Shown here one piece after another: positions 1-9,036 of a stretch of 64,000 bases of DNA (its first letter is position 1; each line of letters begins with the position of its first letter). The stretch is taken from the NCBI GenBank assembly GCA_965221505.1, contig CBDCSI010000001.1:2480001-2544000 (forward strand), in the 5' to 3' direction. The notes beneath the pieces were generated by a model. The model saw only the letters and a list, made by a program, of their open reading frames with translations, did not search any database and was not told the DNA's origin. This DNA comes from CAZPXZ01 sp965221505 (GTDB lineage Bacteria; Pseudomonadota; Alphaproteobacteria; Rhodobacterales; CAZPXZ01). The position numbers and the translations under genes were made by a program.

Positions 1-210
1 GATCCGCATTGCGTCTGAGGTTGAGCACGAACTTCATCCCAGATTCTCGCGCTCTGTTCGCGGAACCCATTGTCACGGCTCGCATTTTCCTTCTCAGGCA
101 GCGGAATCGCTTGCAATGCTGACTCCATGTAGATGGAGGCGTGCGCGTGACATTGTGATATATTGGTTTATGTTGATGTCATAAGGACCATTCCATGCAG
201 GTGCGGTGCC

Positions 211-1992
211 ATGTCCGTGTATGTAGAGTCCATCCCCAACCGCGACAGCAAGCCCGCGGTACTGGTTCGGGAATCGCGCCGCGAGGGCGGCAAGATCCGG
301 CGCCGCACGCTGGCCAATCTGTCCCGCCTGCCGCCGGAAGCGATCGAGGCGGTGCGTCTGGCGTTGAAGGGGCATCGCGCGCGGGTCGACCCGCGCGAAG
401 AGATCGTGATCCGTCGAGCGTTGTCGCACGGCCACGTTTGCGCGGTGCTGGGCTTGAGCCGCCAGTTGGGGCTGCATTCGATCCTGCACAGTCGGGCCAG
501 CCGGGAGCGGGACCTGGCTCTGGCGGCGATCGTGGCACGGGTGCTGGAGCCGGCCTCGAAGCTGGCGACGTCCCGGCAACTGTCGCCGGAGACCGCGTCG
601 TCGAGTCTCGGAGCGGTGCTGGGACTGGGCCCGGTCTCCGGCCGCGAGTTGCCGGCCATGCTGGACTGGTTGCTCGACCGCCAGCCCCGGATCGAGAGGA
701 GCCTGGCCAAGCGGCATCTCTCCGGCCGGACGCTGATCCTGTACGACGTGACGTCGAGCTACTTCGAGGGCGAGACCTGCCCGCTCGCGAAGTTCGGCCA
801 CAGCCGGGACGGCAAGAGGGGCGAGAAGCGGATCGCCTTCGGCCTGCTCTGCGCCCCGGACGGTTGCCCGGTGGCGGTGGAGGCGTTCTGCGGCAATGCC
901 GGAGATCCGACGACGGTGGCGAGTCAGGTCGTCCGGGTGCAGGAGAGGTTCGGGATCGACCGGGTGGCGCTGGTCGGCGACCGCGGCATGCTGACGACGG
1001 CGCGCATCCGCGAGGGCCTGAAGCCCGCGCAGCTGGACTGGGTGTCGGCGTTGAAGACCGTCGACATCCGCAAGTTGTCGAAACCGCGCCGGAAAAACGG
1101 AGAGACGGAGAAGCCCGCGCTACGTCCCGAAGCGTTGCTGCCGGACCGGGTGGCCGAGATCGTCAGCCCCGACTTTCCGGGGGAACGTCTGCTCGTCTGC
1201 CTCAATCCCCGCTTGCGTGAGGAACGTGCGCGAAAGCGCGAAGCCTCGTTGACGGCGACGGAGGCGATCCTCGAGGCGATCGCCCGCCAGGTTCGGGGGC
1301 CGAAGCCGACGCTGCGCGGTCGAGGGTCGATCGACCGGCGCGTCGACCGGGAGACCGATCGCCGGAAGGTGGAGAAACACTTCGAAATCACGGTCTCCGA
1401 CGAAGACCTCGTCTGGGAGCGCAAGGAGGACCGCATCGCACGGGAGGCGCGTCTCGACGGCGTCTACATCGTCCGCACCAACCTCCCGGCCGACGCAATC
1501 GGCGACGCCGACGCGGTCACGGCGCACAAGAGCCTCTCCCGCGTCTAGCGCGCGTTCCGATCGCTCGAGCGAGACATGCTACGCACACGTCCCTTCCATG
1601 CCTCAAGCGCCGACCACGTTCGGGGGCACGTCTTCCTGTGCATGCTCGCCTACTATCTGGAGTGGCACCTGCGGCAACGCCTCGCGCCCATGCTGTTCCA
1701 GGACGACGACCCCGACGGAACGAGTTCCCGACGAACTACGCCCGTCGAACCCGCCAAACCCTCGGAGAGCGCCCCACGCGAGGCCGCAACCGAGACCGCT
1801 CGCTGCGACACCCCGGTCCACAGCCTGCGTACGCTGCTCCAGGATCTCGCCAACCTGACCTGCAACGAAGTGAGCGTCGCAAACCAACCCGGCCGTCCCT
1901 TCATGCTCCTCGCCCGCCCAACGGCCCTGCAGGAACAGGCGTTTCGCCGGCTCGGCGTCGACCCGTCGGATACGACTCCGGTAGCGCTATGA
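211..1992 (+). pseudogene. IS1634-type DDE transposase, interrupted by one in-frame TAG
   Basis: The frame starting at 211 (MSVYVESIPNRDSK) encodes an IS1634/IS4-superfamily transposase: an N-terminal domain, then a DDE core with LYDVTSSYFEG and LVGDRGMLT (the first two acidic residues). At 1546-1548 a TAG ends the frame just after KSLSRV. The same frame continues without any shift as RAFRSLERD and, further on, HVFLCMLAYYLEWHLRQ, to a TGA at 1990-1992. Family members have Glu in this position (the VERAFRS motif), so a GAG-to-TAG change at the catalytic glutamate is the simplest reading. An upstream ATG at 163 is in frame, but 211 fits the family N-terminus better. A 6-bp-stem hairpin (CTCCAT/ATGGAG, 123-138) lies upstream. 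I could not define terminal inverted repeats, so the element's ends are unknown. Without readthrough it makes an inactive product. Confidence 0.85.
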
Positions 1993-2003
1993 CGCTGCTA
2001 ACG

Positions 2004-2900
2004 CTATCTCATTGAAAACACGAGGAAATTGCCGGGATTCGGCCGGGAAGTTCGATCTAGCGGCACGGACAGGTCGGCCCTGCGGGCGTACTCTCGAAGG
2101 AAGGCGAGTTCGGCTTCGGAGAACATGAGTTCTGCGTCGCATTCGGGCACCTGCCGACCGAACAGGGTCATGAGCATGATGCGCCATGAGACGACCGCGT
2201 GAATGGCGATGCCGCGTTGCAGTCGGTCGGCCGACCCGAACAGTCGATTATCGGCCGTACAACCAGACTTCAGCATCCGTACGAAGTCCTGGATTCGCCG
2301 ACGCCGAGGGTAGTAGCGCGCGATGTCGGACGTGTCTTCGGCGTCTTCGAGACGAAGGGGCGTCAGCGGAGTCCGCTCGACCGGCCCCTCGTCGGCGGGG
2401 GGAGTTGACTTCGAAGACGCGAACTACGGAGACCGGAGGCGGCCGGGCCTGTGCGGCAGTGGCGGGCAGCACGACAAGGCAATGGCGCATCTCCCATTCT
2501 GCGAGCCGTATTGCAGCGCGCGGGTCGGAACTTCTTCCGAGTCGACTTCGGGCGCTCGCTCAGGCCAGCTACTTCGACCTGAAGGGCGCCTGCGGGCGGA
2601 CCCGCGCGAACGGTTTCGAAGAGTTTGGCCTCCTTCCTCGTGTCCAGGAGGCGGTCGTGGCGTGCGCGAACCAGCGGATCGACCCGGGTTTTCTCGCGCT
2701 GAGCGTCGAGCGGTTCGAAGACGTCGGCCTCGCGGTCCCATGCCGTGCGAGGATCCGCATCTTGCCGGCCACCTCTCGCGCGGCTTGGACGGTGCGTAGA
2801 GAAGGTGGGTACGGAAGGAGTCGACGGTTTCGAGAGAGCGCGAGTAGGCGGCGGACTTGCGCCATTCGGCGCAGCCTCCCAATCTCGGGCGCCGAGCGCT
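2004..2900 (-). pseudogene. Decayed Tn5/IS4-like transposase (C-terminal part)
   Basis: Segments typical of Tn5-like transposases lie in order on the minus strand but in different frames. They are a DREADVFEPLDAQR block (the DREGD-type motif around 2730-2760), LFETVRAGPPAG, a VSVVRVFEVN strand, and finally the YYPRRRRIQDFVRMLKSGC ... SADRLQRGIAIHAVVSWRI block, which matches the helix carrying the catalytic Glu. Several frameshifts separate them, so no intact protein is made. The upstream, N-terminal part cannot be followed convincingly beyond about 2900. The last codons stop at 2004, only 11 bp from the IS1634-type gene, so one element may have landed in or beside the other. The exact left and right limits are estimates. 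Confidence 0.65.
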
Positions 2901-3213
2901 CGCTGGCCCCATTGGAGGATGTCAGGGCGGCGGACCGGAACCTGACTGACGGGCGACGACCGTCGCTAGACGACAGCCCTGCACGACACGGCGAACGGTG
3001 GCGTCGGTTCCGCGCGTATCGTCGCCGAAGGCGGTGACCCCGCTCCGCTTCCGAGACCCGCGAATCGGCCCCCGGCGACCAGGGCGTGCGACCGAAGCGA
3101 CGATCGGGAATGTGGAGCGCCGCTTGCCACCGAATCGGGTCGGTGGTATGGTTCGTCGCCAGCGCAACGCTGCGCCGATTTCCGACCGTCCTGGACCCGA
3201 TGGAGGGGATACG

Positions 3214-3570
3214 ATGTCCCGCCGATGCGAATTGACCGGCAAGGGCGTGCTGACCGGCAACAACGTCAGCCATTCGCAAGTCAAGACCCGACGCCGCTTT
3301 CTCCCCAACCTGCATGTCGCGTCGCTGCACAGCGAGGCGCTCGGCCGGGCGGTGCGGCTGCGGGTATCGAGCCGCGCCCTGCGTACGGTGGACCATCGCG
3401 GCGGCTTCGACAACTTCCTCTTGAAGGCGCGCGACGACGAGCTGTCGGGCCGTGCCCTGAAGTTGAAGAAAGACGTGCTGGCCGCGACGGCGAGCGCGGC
3501 CGAGACGGAGTCGGCGAGCGCCGACGAACTGCCGCCGCCGCCCGTCGCGGAGACGCCGGCCGAGTCCTGA
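3214..3570 (+). CDS. rpmB: 50S ribosomal protein L28
   Basis: The 118-residue protein opens with MSRRCELTGKGVLTGNNVSH, the L28 signature (C-x-x-TGK...G.NVSHS), followed by the basic FLPNLHVASL and LRVSSRALRTVDHRGGFDNFL regions. It belongs to the large ribosomal subunit. A GGAGGGG Shine-Dalgarno sits a few bases before the ATG at 3214, which rules out the longer in-frame extension upstream. The C-terminal tail (about 30 residues, rich in Ala, Glu and Pro) extends past the usual L28 core, as in many alphaproteobacteria. A copper chaperone gene follows 69 bp downstream on the same strand. Identification is firm; the role of the tail is unknown. Confidence 0.95.
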   Translation: MSRRCELTGKGVLTGNNVSHSQVKTRRRFLPNLHVASLHSEALGRAVRLRVSSRALRTVDHRGGFDNFLLKARDDELSGRALKLKKDVLAATASAAETESASADELPPPPVAETPAES

Positions 3571-3639
3571 CCGCTCGCTTCCGCCCAACTGCGTCGCAAA
3601 CCGTTCGAATTCGCCCCAATCCTTCGCCTCGGTGCCGCC

Positions 3640-4089
3640 ATGCGCGCGTTCGTCGTCGCCATCCTCCTCGCGCTGTCCGGCGGTCCCGCCGCATCCCAGA
3701 CGCTTCAGGTCGAGGATGCCTTCGCGTGGGTCTCTCCGGGAGCGCGTTCCGCCTCCGCGTATTTTCGCCTCGAAAACTCAGGCGAATCCGACCGGCGAAT
3801 CGTCGGCGTTTCCTCCGCCGAGGCGAAGCGCGCCGAACTGCACGAGTTCGCGGAGGACGCGGACGGCACGGCACGGATGGCGCGGGTCGAGTCCGGCGTG
3901 ACCGCACCGGCCGGCGCAACGGTCGTCTTCGAGCCGGGCGGTCTTCACGTCATGTTCATGGGTCTCGAATCGGATCCGGACGTCGGCGAAACCCTCACCT
4001 TCCGGCTACGTCTCGACGACGACGGGGAGATCGAAATCGGGGCTATCGTGCGCCCGCGCGGCGAAGCAGGGCATTCCGGCAAGCACTGA
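3640..4089 (+). CDS. PCu(A)C periplasmic copper chaperone
   Basis: This is a 149-residue secreted protein. Residues 1-20 form a signal peptide (MRAFVVAILLALSGGPAASQ). The mature part has the DUF461/PCu(A)C fold with the copper-binding set His68, Met80, His103 and Met105 (ELHEF...RMARV...GLHVMFMGL), close to the family pattern H(M)X10MX21HXM. Such proteins carry Cu(I) to the CuA site of cytochrome c oxidase or buffer periplasmic copper. The start at 3640 is set by the signal peptide. It may be co-transcribed with rpmB upstream. The next gene is convergent and ends 36 bp away, with no clear terminator hairpin between them. Confidence 0.9.
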   Translation: MRAFVVAILLALSGGPAASQTLQVEDAFAWVSPGARSASAYFRLENSGESDRRIVGVSSAEAKRAELHEFAEDADGTARMARVESGVTAPAGATVVFEPGGLHVMFMGLESDPDVGETLTFRLRLDDDGEIEIGAIVRPRGEAGHSGKH

Positions 4090-4125
4090 TTCCGGCCCCC
4101 GCGGCAGGCCCCGCCCGTCCGGCGT

Positions 4126-6540
4126 TCAGGCCCGAATCTCCCGGTTCTCGGGATCGAACACGCAGTCGCCCAAGACCCGGGCCGAACGCGTTTCGTTCAG
4201 GACCTTGACCTGCAGCTCTGTCCCCGGCGCAGAGGAGGTCGGCGGCACGTATGCGAAGAACACGCTCCGGCCCGTCGCGTGACCGTATCCGCCCGAGGTC
4301 GTCACCCCGATTCCCTCGCCGTCCCGAAACACGCTCTCGCCGCCGAGAACGTCCGCATCCCCCGGGTCCGTCAACTCCAGATACGCGATGGTCTGCTCCG
4401 TCTCCGCCGACTGCCGCTGCCGAAGCGCGGCCTCTCCGACATAGCCCTCGCCCCGAACGAAGCGCATGAGGCCCGCTTCCACCGGGGTAATCTCGTTGGT
4501 GAGCTCGACTCCCATCCCCTTGTAGCCCTTCTCCAGCCGGAGGCTGTCGGCCGCATAGGCGCCGAAATCCGCGATTCCGTGCGGCTCGCCGCTCTCCCGA
4601 ATGGCGGAATACAGATCCGGGAGCCGCTCCATCGGCGCGTGCAGCTCCCATCCAAGGGCGCCGACATAGGTGACGCGGAGCGCGCGGAGAACGACCCCGG
4701 CGACCTCGATCTCGCGCACCGCCAGCCACGGAAAGGCGTCGTTCGAGAGATTCGCACCGGTCAGCGGCGCCAGGGTCGCCCGGGCCAGCGGACCCGCCAC
4801 CACCAACACGCCGACGTCGTCCGAGCGGTTGGCGATTCGGACGTCCGAGGCGCCGTTCGCGAACGGCCGAAACGCGTCCAGGTCCTTGTTCTCCCAGGCG
4901 CTGCCGCTGACGACGTAGAACGTACCCTCCGGCGAGTGGGCGACGGTCGATTCGCCGAGGATGCGCGCCTGCGGCGACAGCCGGTGGGCCAGCGCGATCC
5001 GGCCCAGCGCCGGGGGCCGGTTGGCGTAGAGCCGCCGCAGCGTCGCGGCAGCCGCGTCGCCCGAAATCTCGAACTTGGCGAAACTGGAGAAGTCCATCAC
5101 CCCGACCCGACGGCGGACCGCGAGGCACTCGGCCCCGACGAGATCGTGCACGTTCGACCGGCGGTGGCTGTACTCCTCGCTACGACCGTCGGTCGAGAAC
5201 CACTTCGGCCGCTCCCAACCGAACGCCTCCGTATGGACGCAGCCCCGGGCGCGTAACGTATCGTGCAGCGAGGAGGCGCGCGCCGGCCGGCCTGCCGGCA
5301 ACTCCTCGCCCGGCGGGGGAACCGCATACATGTGGCCGTAGTCCTGGAGCGACTTGGCGCGGGTGTATTCCGCCGTCGTCCAGGCGCCGAACCGGCGCGG
5401 ATCCACCGGCGTCATGTTGATCTCCGAGTCGCCGTGCACCATCCACTGCGCCAGGAACTTTCCGGCGCCTGCGCCTTGCGCTATTCCGATGGAAGAGCCG
5501 GTGCACATCCAGAAATTGTCCAGTCCCGGAGCCGGGCCGAGCAGCGGATTGGCGTCCGGCGTATGGGTGATCGCGCCGTGTACCGCGCGCTTGATACCGA
5601 CCGTCGCAAAGAGCGGAATCCGGTCCAGCCCGCGTTGCAGCCAGGTTCCGATGCGATCGTAATTCGGCTCGAACAGTTCGTGCGAGGACTCCCAGTGCGG
5701 GTCGCGACCTTCCCAGGCCTCGATCGACCCTTCGGTCTCGTACACCCCGATCATGCCCGCCTTCTGCTCCTGACGCAGATAGTTGGACGCGTGCGGGTCG
5801 CGCACGACCGGCAGTTCCCGGTCCCGGGCGACGAGTTCCGGAATGGGCTCGGTGACGACGTAGTGATGGAGCACGTTCGAGATCGGCGCGGTGCCGCCGA
5901 CCATCTCCTGCAGGCGCCGGGCATAGCAGCCGGCCGCGTTCACCACATGTTCCGCCCGAATGGCGCCCCGGTCGGTTTCTACGCGCCACTCCCCGTTTCG
6001 CTCGCGCTCGATCGCGACGACACGCGTCCGAAGGAGAACCTGCGCGCCCATCTGCCGGGCCCCGGCCGCCATCGCGTTCGCCACGCCCGCCGGGTCCACA
6101 TGGCCGTCCCCCGGGGTCATCGCGACCGCCTTCACTCCGTCGAGCGACAGGAAGGGATGCACCTCCCTCACCTCCTCCGGCGACAGGAAGCGAACCTCGA
6201 ACCCGATCCGGTTCGAGATGCTCGCGACGTAGCGATACCAGTCGTCGAACTCGTCGTCCGGCGCCAGCCGAAGGCTGCCGCAGCCGTGCCAGCTGACGTA
6301 CTGGCCGGTCAGGGACTCCAGACGCGGATAGAATCGGACGCCGTAGGCATGCAGCTGCGCGATCGCGTATCCGCCGATGAAATACGTACACAGCCCCGCA
6401 GCGTGCCAGGTGGACCCGGAGGTGAGTTCGCCCTTCTCGATCAGGGCGATGTCGGTCCACCCTTCCTCGGCCAGATGGTACGCGAGACCGGCTCCCATCG
6501 CCCCGCCGCCGACGATGGCGACACGCGCGTGTTCGATCAT
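4126..6540 (-). CDS. FAD-dependent GcvT-type dehydrogenase (sarcosine/dimethylglycine dehydrogenase family)
   Basis: An 804-residue two-part enzyme. Residues 1 to about 380 are a DAO-type FAD domain with the dinucleotide motif VAIVGGGAMGAGLAYHL and the GELTSGSTWHAAGL segment typical of dimethylglycine/sarcosine dehydrogenases. Residues about 430-804 are a GcvT-like tetrahydrofolate-binding domain and its C-terminal barrel (RRRVGVMDFSSFAKFEISG, then EKGYKGMGVELTNEITPVEAG). The family oxidatively removes N-methyl groups and passes the one-carbon unit to folate. It is the last gene of the minus-strand TRAP cluster, 182 bp after the hydroxyacid dehydrogenase, and the 182-bp gap holds nothing recognisable. 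The exact N-methyl substrate cannot be read from sequence. Family call is strong; substrate is inferred. Confidence 0.88.
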   Translation of the reverse strand: MIEHARVAIVGGGAMGAGLAYHLAEEGWTDIALIEKGELTSGSTWHAAGLCTYFIGGYAIAQLHAYGVRFYPRLESLTGQYVSWHGCGSLRLAPDDEFDDWYRYVASISNRIGFEVRFLSPEEVREVHPFLSLDGVKAVAMTPGDGHVDPAGVANAMAAGARQMGAQVLLRTRVVAIERERNGEWRVETDRGAIRAEHVVNAAGCYARRLQEMVGGTAPISNVLHHYVVTEPIPELVARDRELPVVRDPHASNYLRQEQKAGMIGVYETEGSIEAWEGRDPHWESSHELFEPNYDRIGTWLQRGLDRIPLFATVGIKRAVHGAITHTPDANPLLGPAPGLDNFWMCTGSSIGIAQGAGAGKFLAQWMVHGDSEINMTPVDPRRFGAWTTAEYTRAKSLQDYGHMYAVPPPGEELPAGRPARASSLHDTLRARGCVHTEAFGWERPKWFSTDGRSEEYSHRRSNVHDLVGAECLAVRRRVGVMDFSSFAKFEISGDAAAATLRRLYANRPPALGRIALAHRLSPQARILGESTVAHSPEGTFYVVSGSAWENKDLDAFRPFANGASDVRIANRSDDVGVLVVAGPLARATLAPLTGANLSNDAFPWLAVREIEVAGVVLRALRVTYVGALGWELHAPMERLPDLYSAIRESGEPHGIADFGAYAADSLRLEKGYKGMGVELTNEITPVEAGLMRFVRGEGYVGEAALRQRQSAETEQTIAYLELTDPGDADVLGGESVFRDGEGIGVTTSGGYGHATGRSVFFAYVPPTSSAPGTELQVKVLNETRSARVLGDCVFDPENREIRA

Positions 6541-6722
6541 GTCGATACCTCATCCCTGCCTGACGAACGCACCGGGTTCTATCGAATTATCGCGCCGTCC
6601 GCGAGACGGAATCGCAGCGTCGAACCCGCGCGATCCTGCGACGGATTGGCCGGTCGAATCCGGCCCGGGAGCGCGGACCGCCTTCGCACGGCGCCGTGTG
6701 CCTTCGGCCGAATCGCCGTCGG

Positions 6723-7661
6723 CTATCGGGTCTCGGCGATTTGTCTCCCGAGCAGGTCCAGTCCCGCTTCCAGAAGCCGATCCATGGCGCCTTCGGTCAT
6801 CCAGGCCGAGTGCGGGCTGAGGGTGACGTTGTCCAGCTCGACGAACGGATGGCCGGCAGGCAGCGGTTCCTCGCCGAACACGTCGAGCGCCGCGTGGCCG
6901 ATGCGTTTCGAGCGGAGCGCCTCGATCAACGCGCCCTCGTCCAGAATGCCGCCGCGCGCGGTGTTGATCAGCACCGCATTCGGCTTCATCCGCCGAAGGC
7001 TCTCCCGTCCCACGATCCCGACCGTCTCCGGCGTCAGCGCGAGATGGAGGGAGACGACGTCCGACAGGGCGAAGACCGCCTCGCGGGACACCGGCTCGAC
7101 GGGCAGGTCCCGCATGCGCCCGGAACGGGTCCACGCGACCGTTCGCGCGCCGAGGGCATGCGCGAGGCGCGCCGTCTCGGCGCCGATGCCTCCGAGGCCC
7201 AGCAATCCGAACACCGATCCCCGGAACTCCCTCGCCAGTCCGGGCCGAAATTCTCCCTCCCGCACCGACGAATCCGAGGCGACGATGCGCCGCAGTCCGG
7301 CGAAAGCGAGCGCGATCGCGTGTTCCGCGACCGCACGGTCGCCGTAGCCCTTCACCCCTTCCAGGCGAACGCCGGATTGGCGAACCGCGTCCATGTCCGC
7401 ATGGGTCGCAAGTCCGGTGGAGAGATAGGCGATCGCCTTCAGCTCCGGCAGGGCAGCCAACACCTGCCGGGAGACGTACGCCATGTAGATCATGACGTTC
7501 CGTCGGCCCCGCATCCGCTCGATCAGAATCTCTTCCGAATCGGCAGGGCCCCGGATCACCTCCAGTCGGGGCACCTTGGCGCGCATTCGGTCCGTCAGCC
7601 GTGCGGCGAGATCTCCGTAACAGTCGACGAAGGCAGGCGGCCTGACCGTCTCATCCGACAA
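6723..7661 (-). CDS. D-2-hydroxyacid dehydrogenase (NAD-dependent)
   Basis: A 312-residue protein of the D-isomer 2-hydroxyacid dehydrogenase family. The Rossmann motif GLLGLGGIGAETARLA lies in the middle. The catalytic set is Arg in NTARGGILDEG, Glu in DVFGEEPL and His in LSPHSAWMT. Members reduce 2-oxo acids or oxidise D-2-hydroxyacids such as glycerate, lactate or phosphoglycerate; the substrate here is unknown. Its ATG overlaps the end of the upstream FAD oxidoreductase gene by 11 bp, so the two are translationally coupled and probably act on the same pathway. A second, more GhrA-like family member lies at about 52 kb. Confidence 0.9.
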   Translation of the reverse strand: MSDETVRPPAFVDCYGDLAARLTDRMRAKVPRLEVIRGPADSEEILIERMRGRRNVMIYMAYVSRQVLAALPELKAIAYLSTGLATHADMDAVRQSGVRLEGVKGYGDRAVAEHAIALAFAGLRRIVASDSSVREGEFRPGLAREFRGSVFGLLGLGGIGAETARLAHALGARTVAWTRSGRMRDLPVEPVSREAVFALSDVVSLHLALTPETVGIVGRESLRRMKPNAVLINTARGGILDEGALIEALRSKRIGHAALDVFGEEPLPAGHPFVELDNVTLSPHSAWMTEGAMDRLLEAGLDLLGRQIAETR

Positions 7662-8952
7662 CGGAAAAGCTGCTCTCGCGGTTGATCGGGCGGCGACGGC
7701 TGCAGAACGCCATGTCGAGAACGAAGTCCATTCCCGGCAGCGGATACTGGAGCGGCGCCGCGTCGTGATCGTTTCCGGCTTCGCAATGATCGACGAGCGC
7801 GTTCATCATCTTGCCGACCACCGGCGCGTTCTTGAACTGGTTCCCGCTGGTCCCGACCGCCATGTAGAAGCCCTTCAGGTCCGAGCGGTCGTAGATCGGA
7901 ATCCAGTCGTCGGCGACGTCGTAGAGATCGACGATCCCGCGCAGCCGGTTGGGAATGCCCATCTCCGGGAAGCGCTGCGCGGCGCGCAGGGCCTGCAACC
8001 GCCCCTGTTCCGACGGCGTCCGGTCGTAGTCGTCCGGATCCACCCAGTCCAGCGGATCGCATTCCGGCTCTTCGCTTCCCACCAGAATGTTGTTGCCGAT
8101 CTCGGGACGCCAATAGCCCCCGATATCCGCGTCGGAGCCGATCAGGCCGCGATTTTCGAAGTCGAATCCTGCGGGCGACGGCACATGCGCGACCTCGACG
8201 CGCAGGGCGCGGGTGCCGATATTCATGCCCCCGGTCACGCCCGCCAGATCGTTGACCTTGTAGGAATGCGGTCCCGCGGCGTTCACCACCACGCCGGCGT
8301 CGACCGTCTCGCCCGAGTCGAGCCGAACCCCGGTCACGCGTCCTTCCGCCCGTTCGATTCCGACGACGCGCGTTCCGGTCCGCACCTGCGCGCCGCAGCG
8401 CCGGGCGGCGTCGACCAGGTTCTGCACGGCGAGCTTGGGATCGTTCACGAATCCCGCTTTCGGGAAGAACAGGACGTAGCGCATTTCCCCGTTCTTCGTT
8501 CCGAACGCCGGATCGTCCCGGCTTCGGGCCGGATGAAAATGCCCCGGATCCATTACCGGCAGCTTCGCCCGCATCAGCTGCGGCGTCCAGACCTCGTAGG
8601 GAATGCCGATTTGGTGGGCGATGGCTTCCAGTTTCGCGCCGTAGCCGTTGCGCTCGAAGCACGTGTAAATGCAGCCGACCTCGCGGTACTTCGCGAGCGT
8701 CTCCCCCGGCGGCGCGGACAGGTAGCCGGACCAGTCTTCCCAGTAGGGATAGTTCGACCGCGCAAGCGCGGCGCCGTTCAGGGTCGAGTAGTGCGTGCGA
8801 ACGATGGCGCAGGAGTTGCAGGTCGAGCCGGACCCGACCTCGGCGTTCTTCTCCACGACGAGGACGTCCTTCGACGACTTCGCCATTTCGTAGGAGATCG
8901 CCGCGCCGACGATGCCGCCGCCGATCACGATCGCGTCATGGGATTCCCGCAT
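7651..8952 (-). CDS. FAD-dependent amine/amino-acid oxidoreductase (DAO family)
   Basis: A 433-residue flavoprotein with the N-terminal FAD motif AIVIGGGIVGAAISYEM, an acidic ribose-binding strand end (VLVVEKNAEVGSGST) and a C-terminal region AVGTSGNQFKNAPVVGKMM that closes over the flavin in DAO/glycine oxidase-type enzymes. The related proteins are sarcosine oxidase beta subunit, glycine oxidase and D-amino-acid dehydrogenase. It sits 84 bp downstream of the TRAP large permease and overlaps the dehydrogenase that follows. Its substrate is therefore probably the imported solute or its first product; that link is inference. Confidence 0.87.
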   Translation of the reverse strand: MRESHDAIVIGGGIVGAAISYEMAKSSKDVLVVEKNAEVGSGSTCNSCAIVRTHYSTLNGAALARSNYPYWEDWSGYLSAPPGETLAKYREVGCIYTCFERNGYGAKLEAIAHQIGIPYEVWTPQLMRAKLPVMDPGHFHPARSRDDPAFGTKNGEMRYVLFFPKAGFVNDPKLAVQNLVDAARRCGAQVRTGTRVVGIERAEGRVTGVRLDSGETVDAGVVVNAAGPHSYKVNDLAGVTGGMNIGTRALRVEVAHVPSPAGFDFENRGLIGSDADIGGYWRPEIGNNILVGSEEPECDPLDWVDPDDYDRTPSEQGRLQALRAAQRFPEMGIPNRLRGIVDLYDVADDWIPIYDRSDLKGFYMAVGTSGNQFKNAPVVGKMMNALVDHCEAGNDHDAAPLQYPLPGMDFVLDMAFCSRRRPINRESSFSVVG

Positions 8953-9036
8953 CCGACTCCCTCCTCACGAACTCGCGGACGCCGACGCGTCCGACGAGAC
9001 CCCCGGCCCGGCGCGGCGCGCGTCCGGCGTGCCGGC

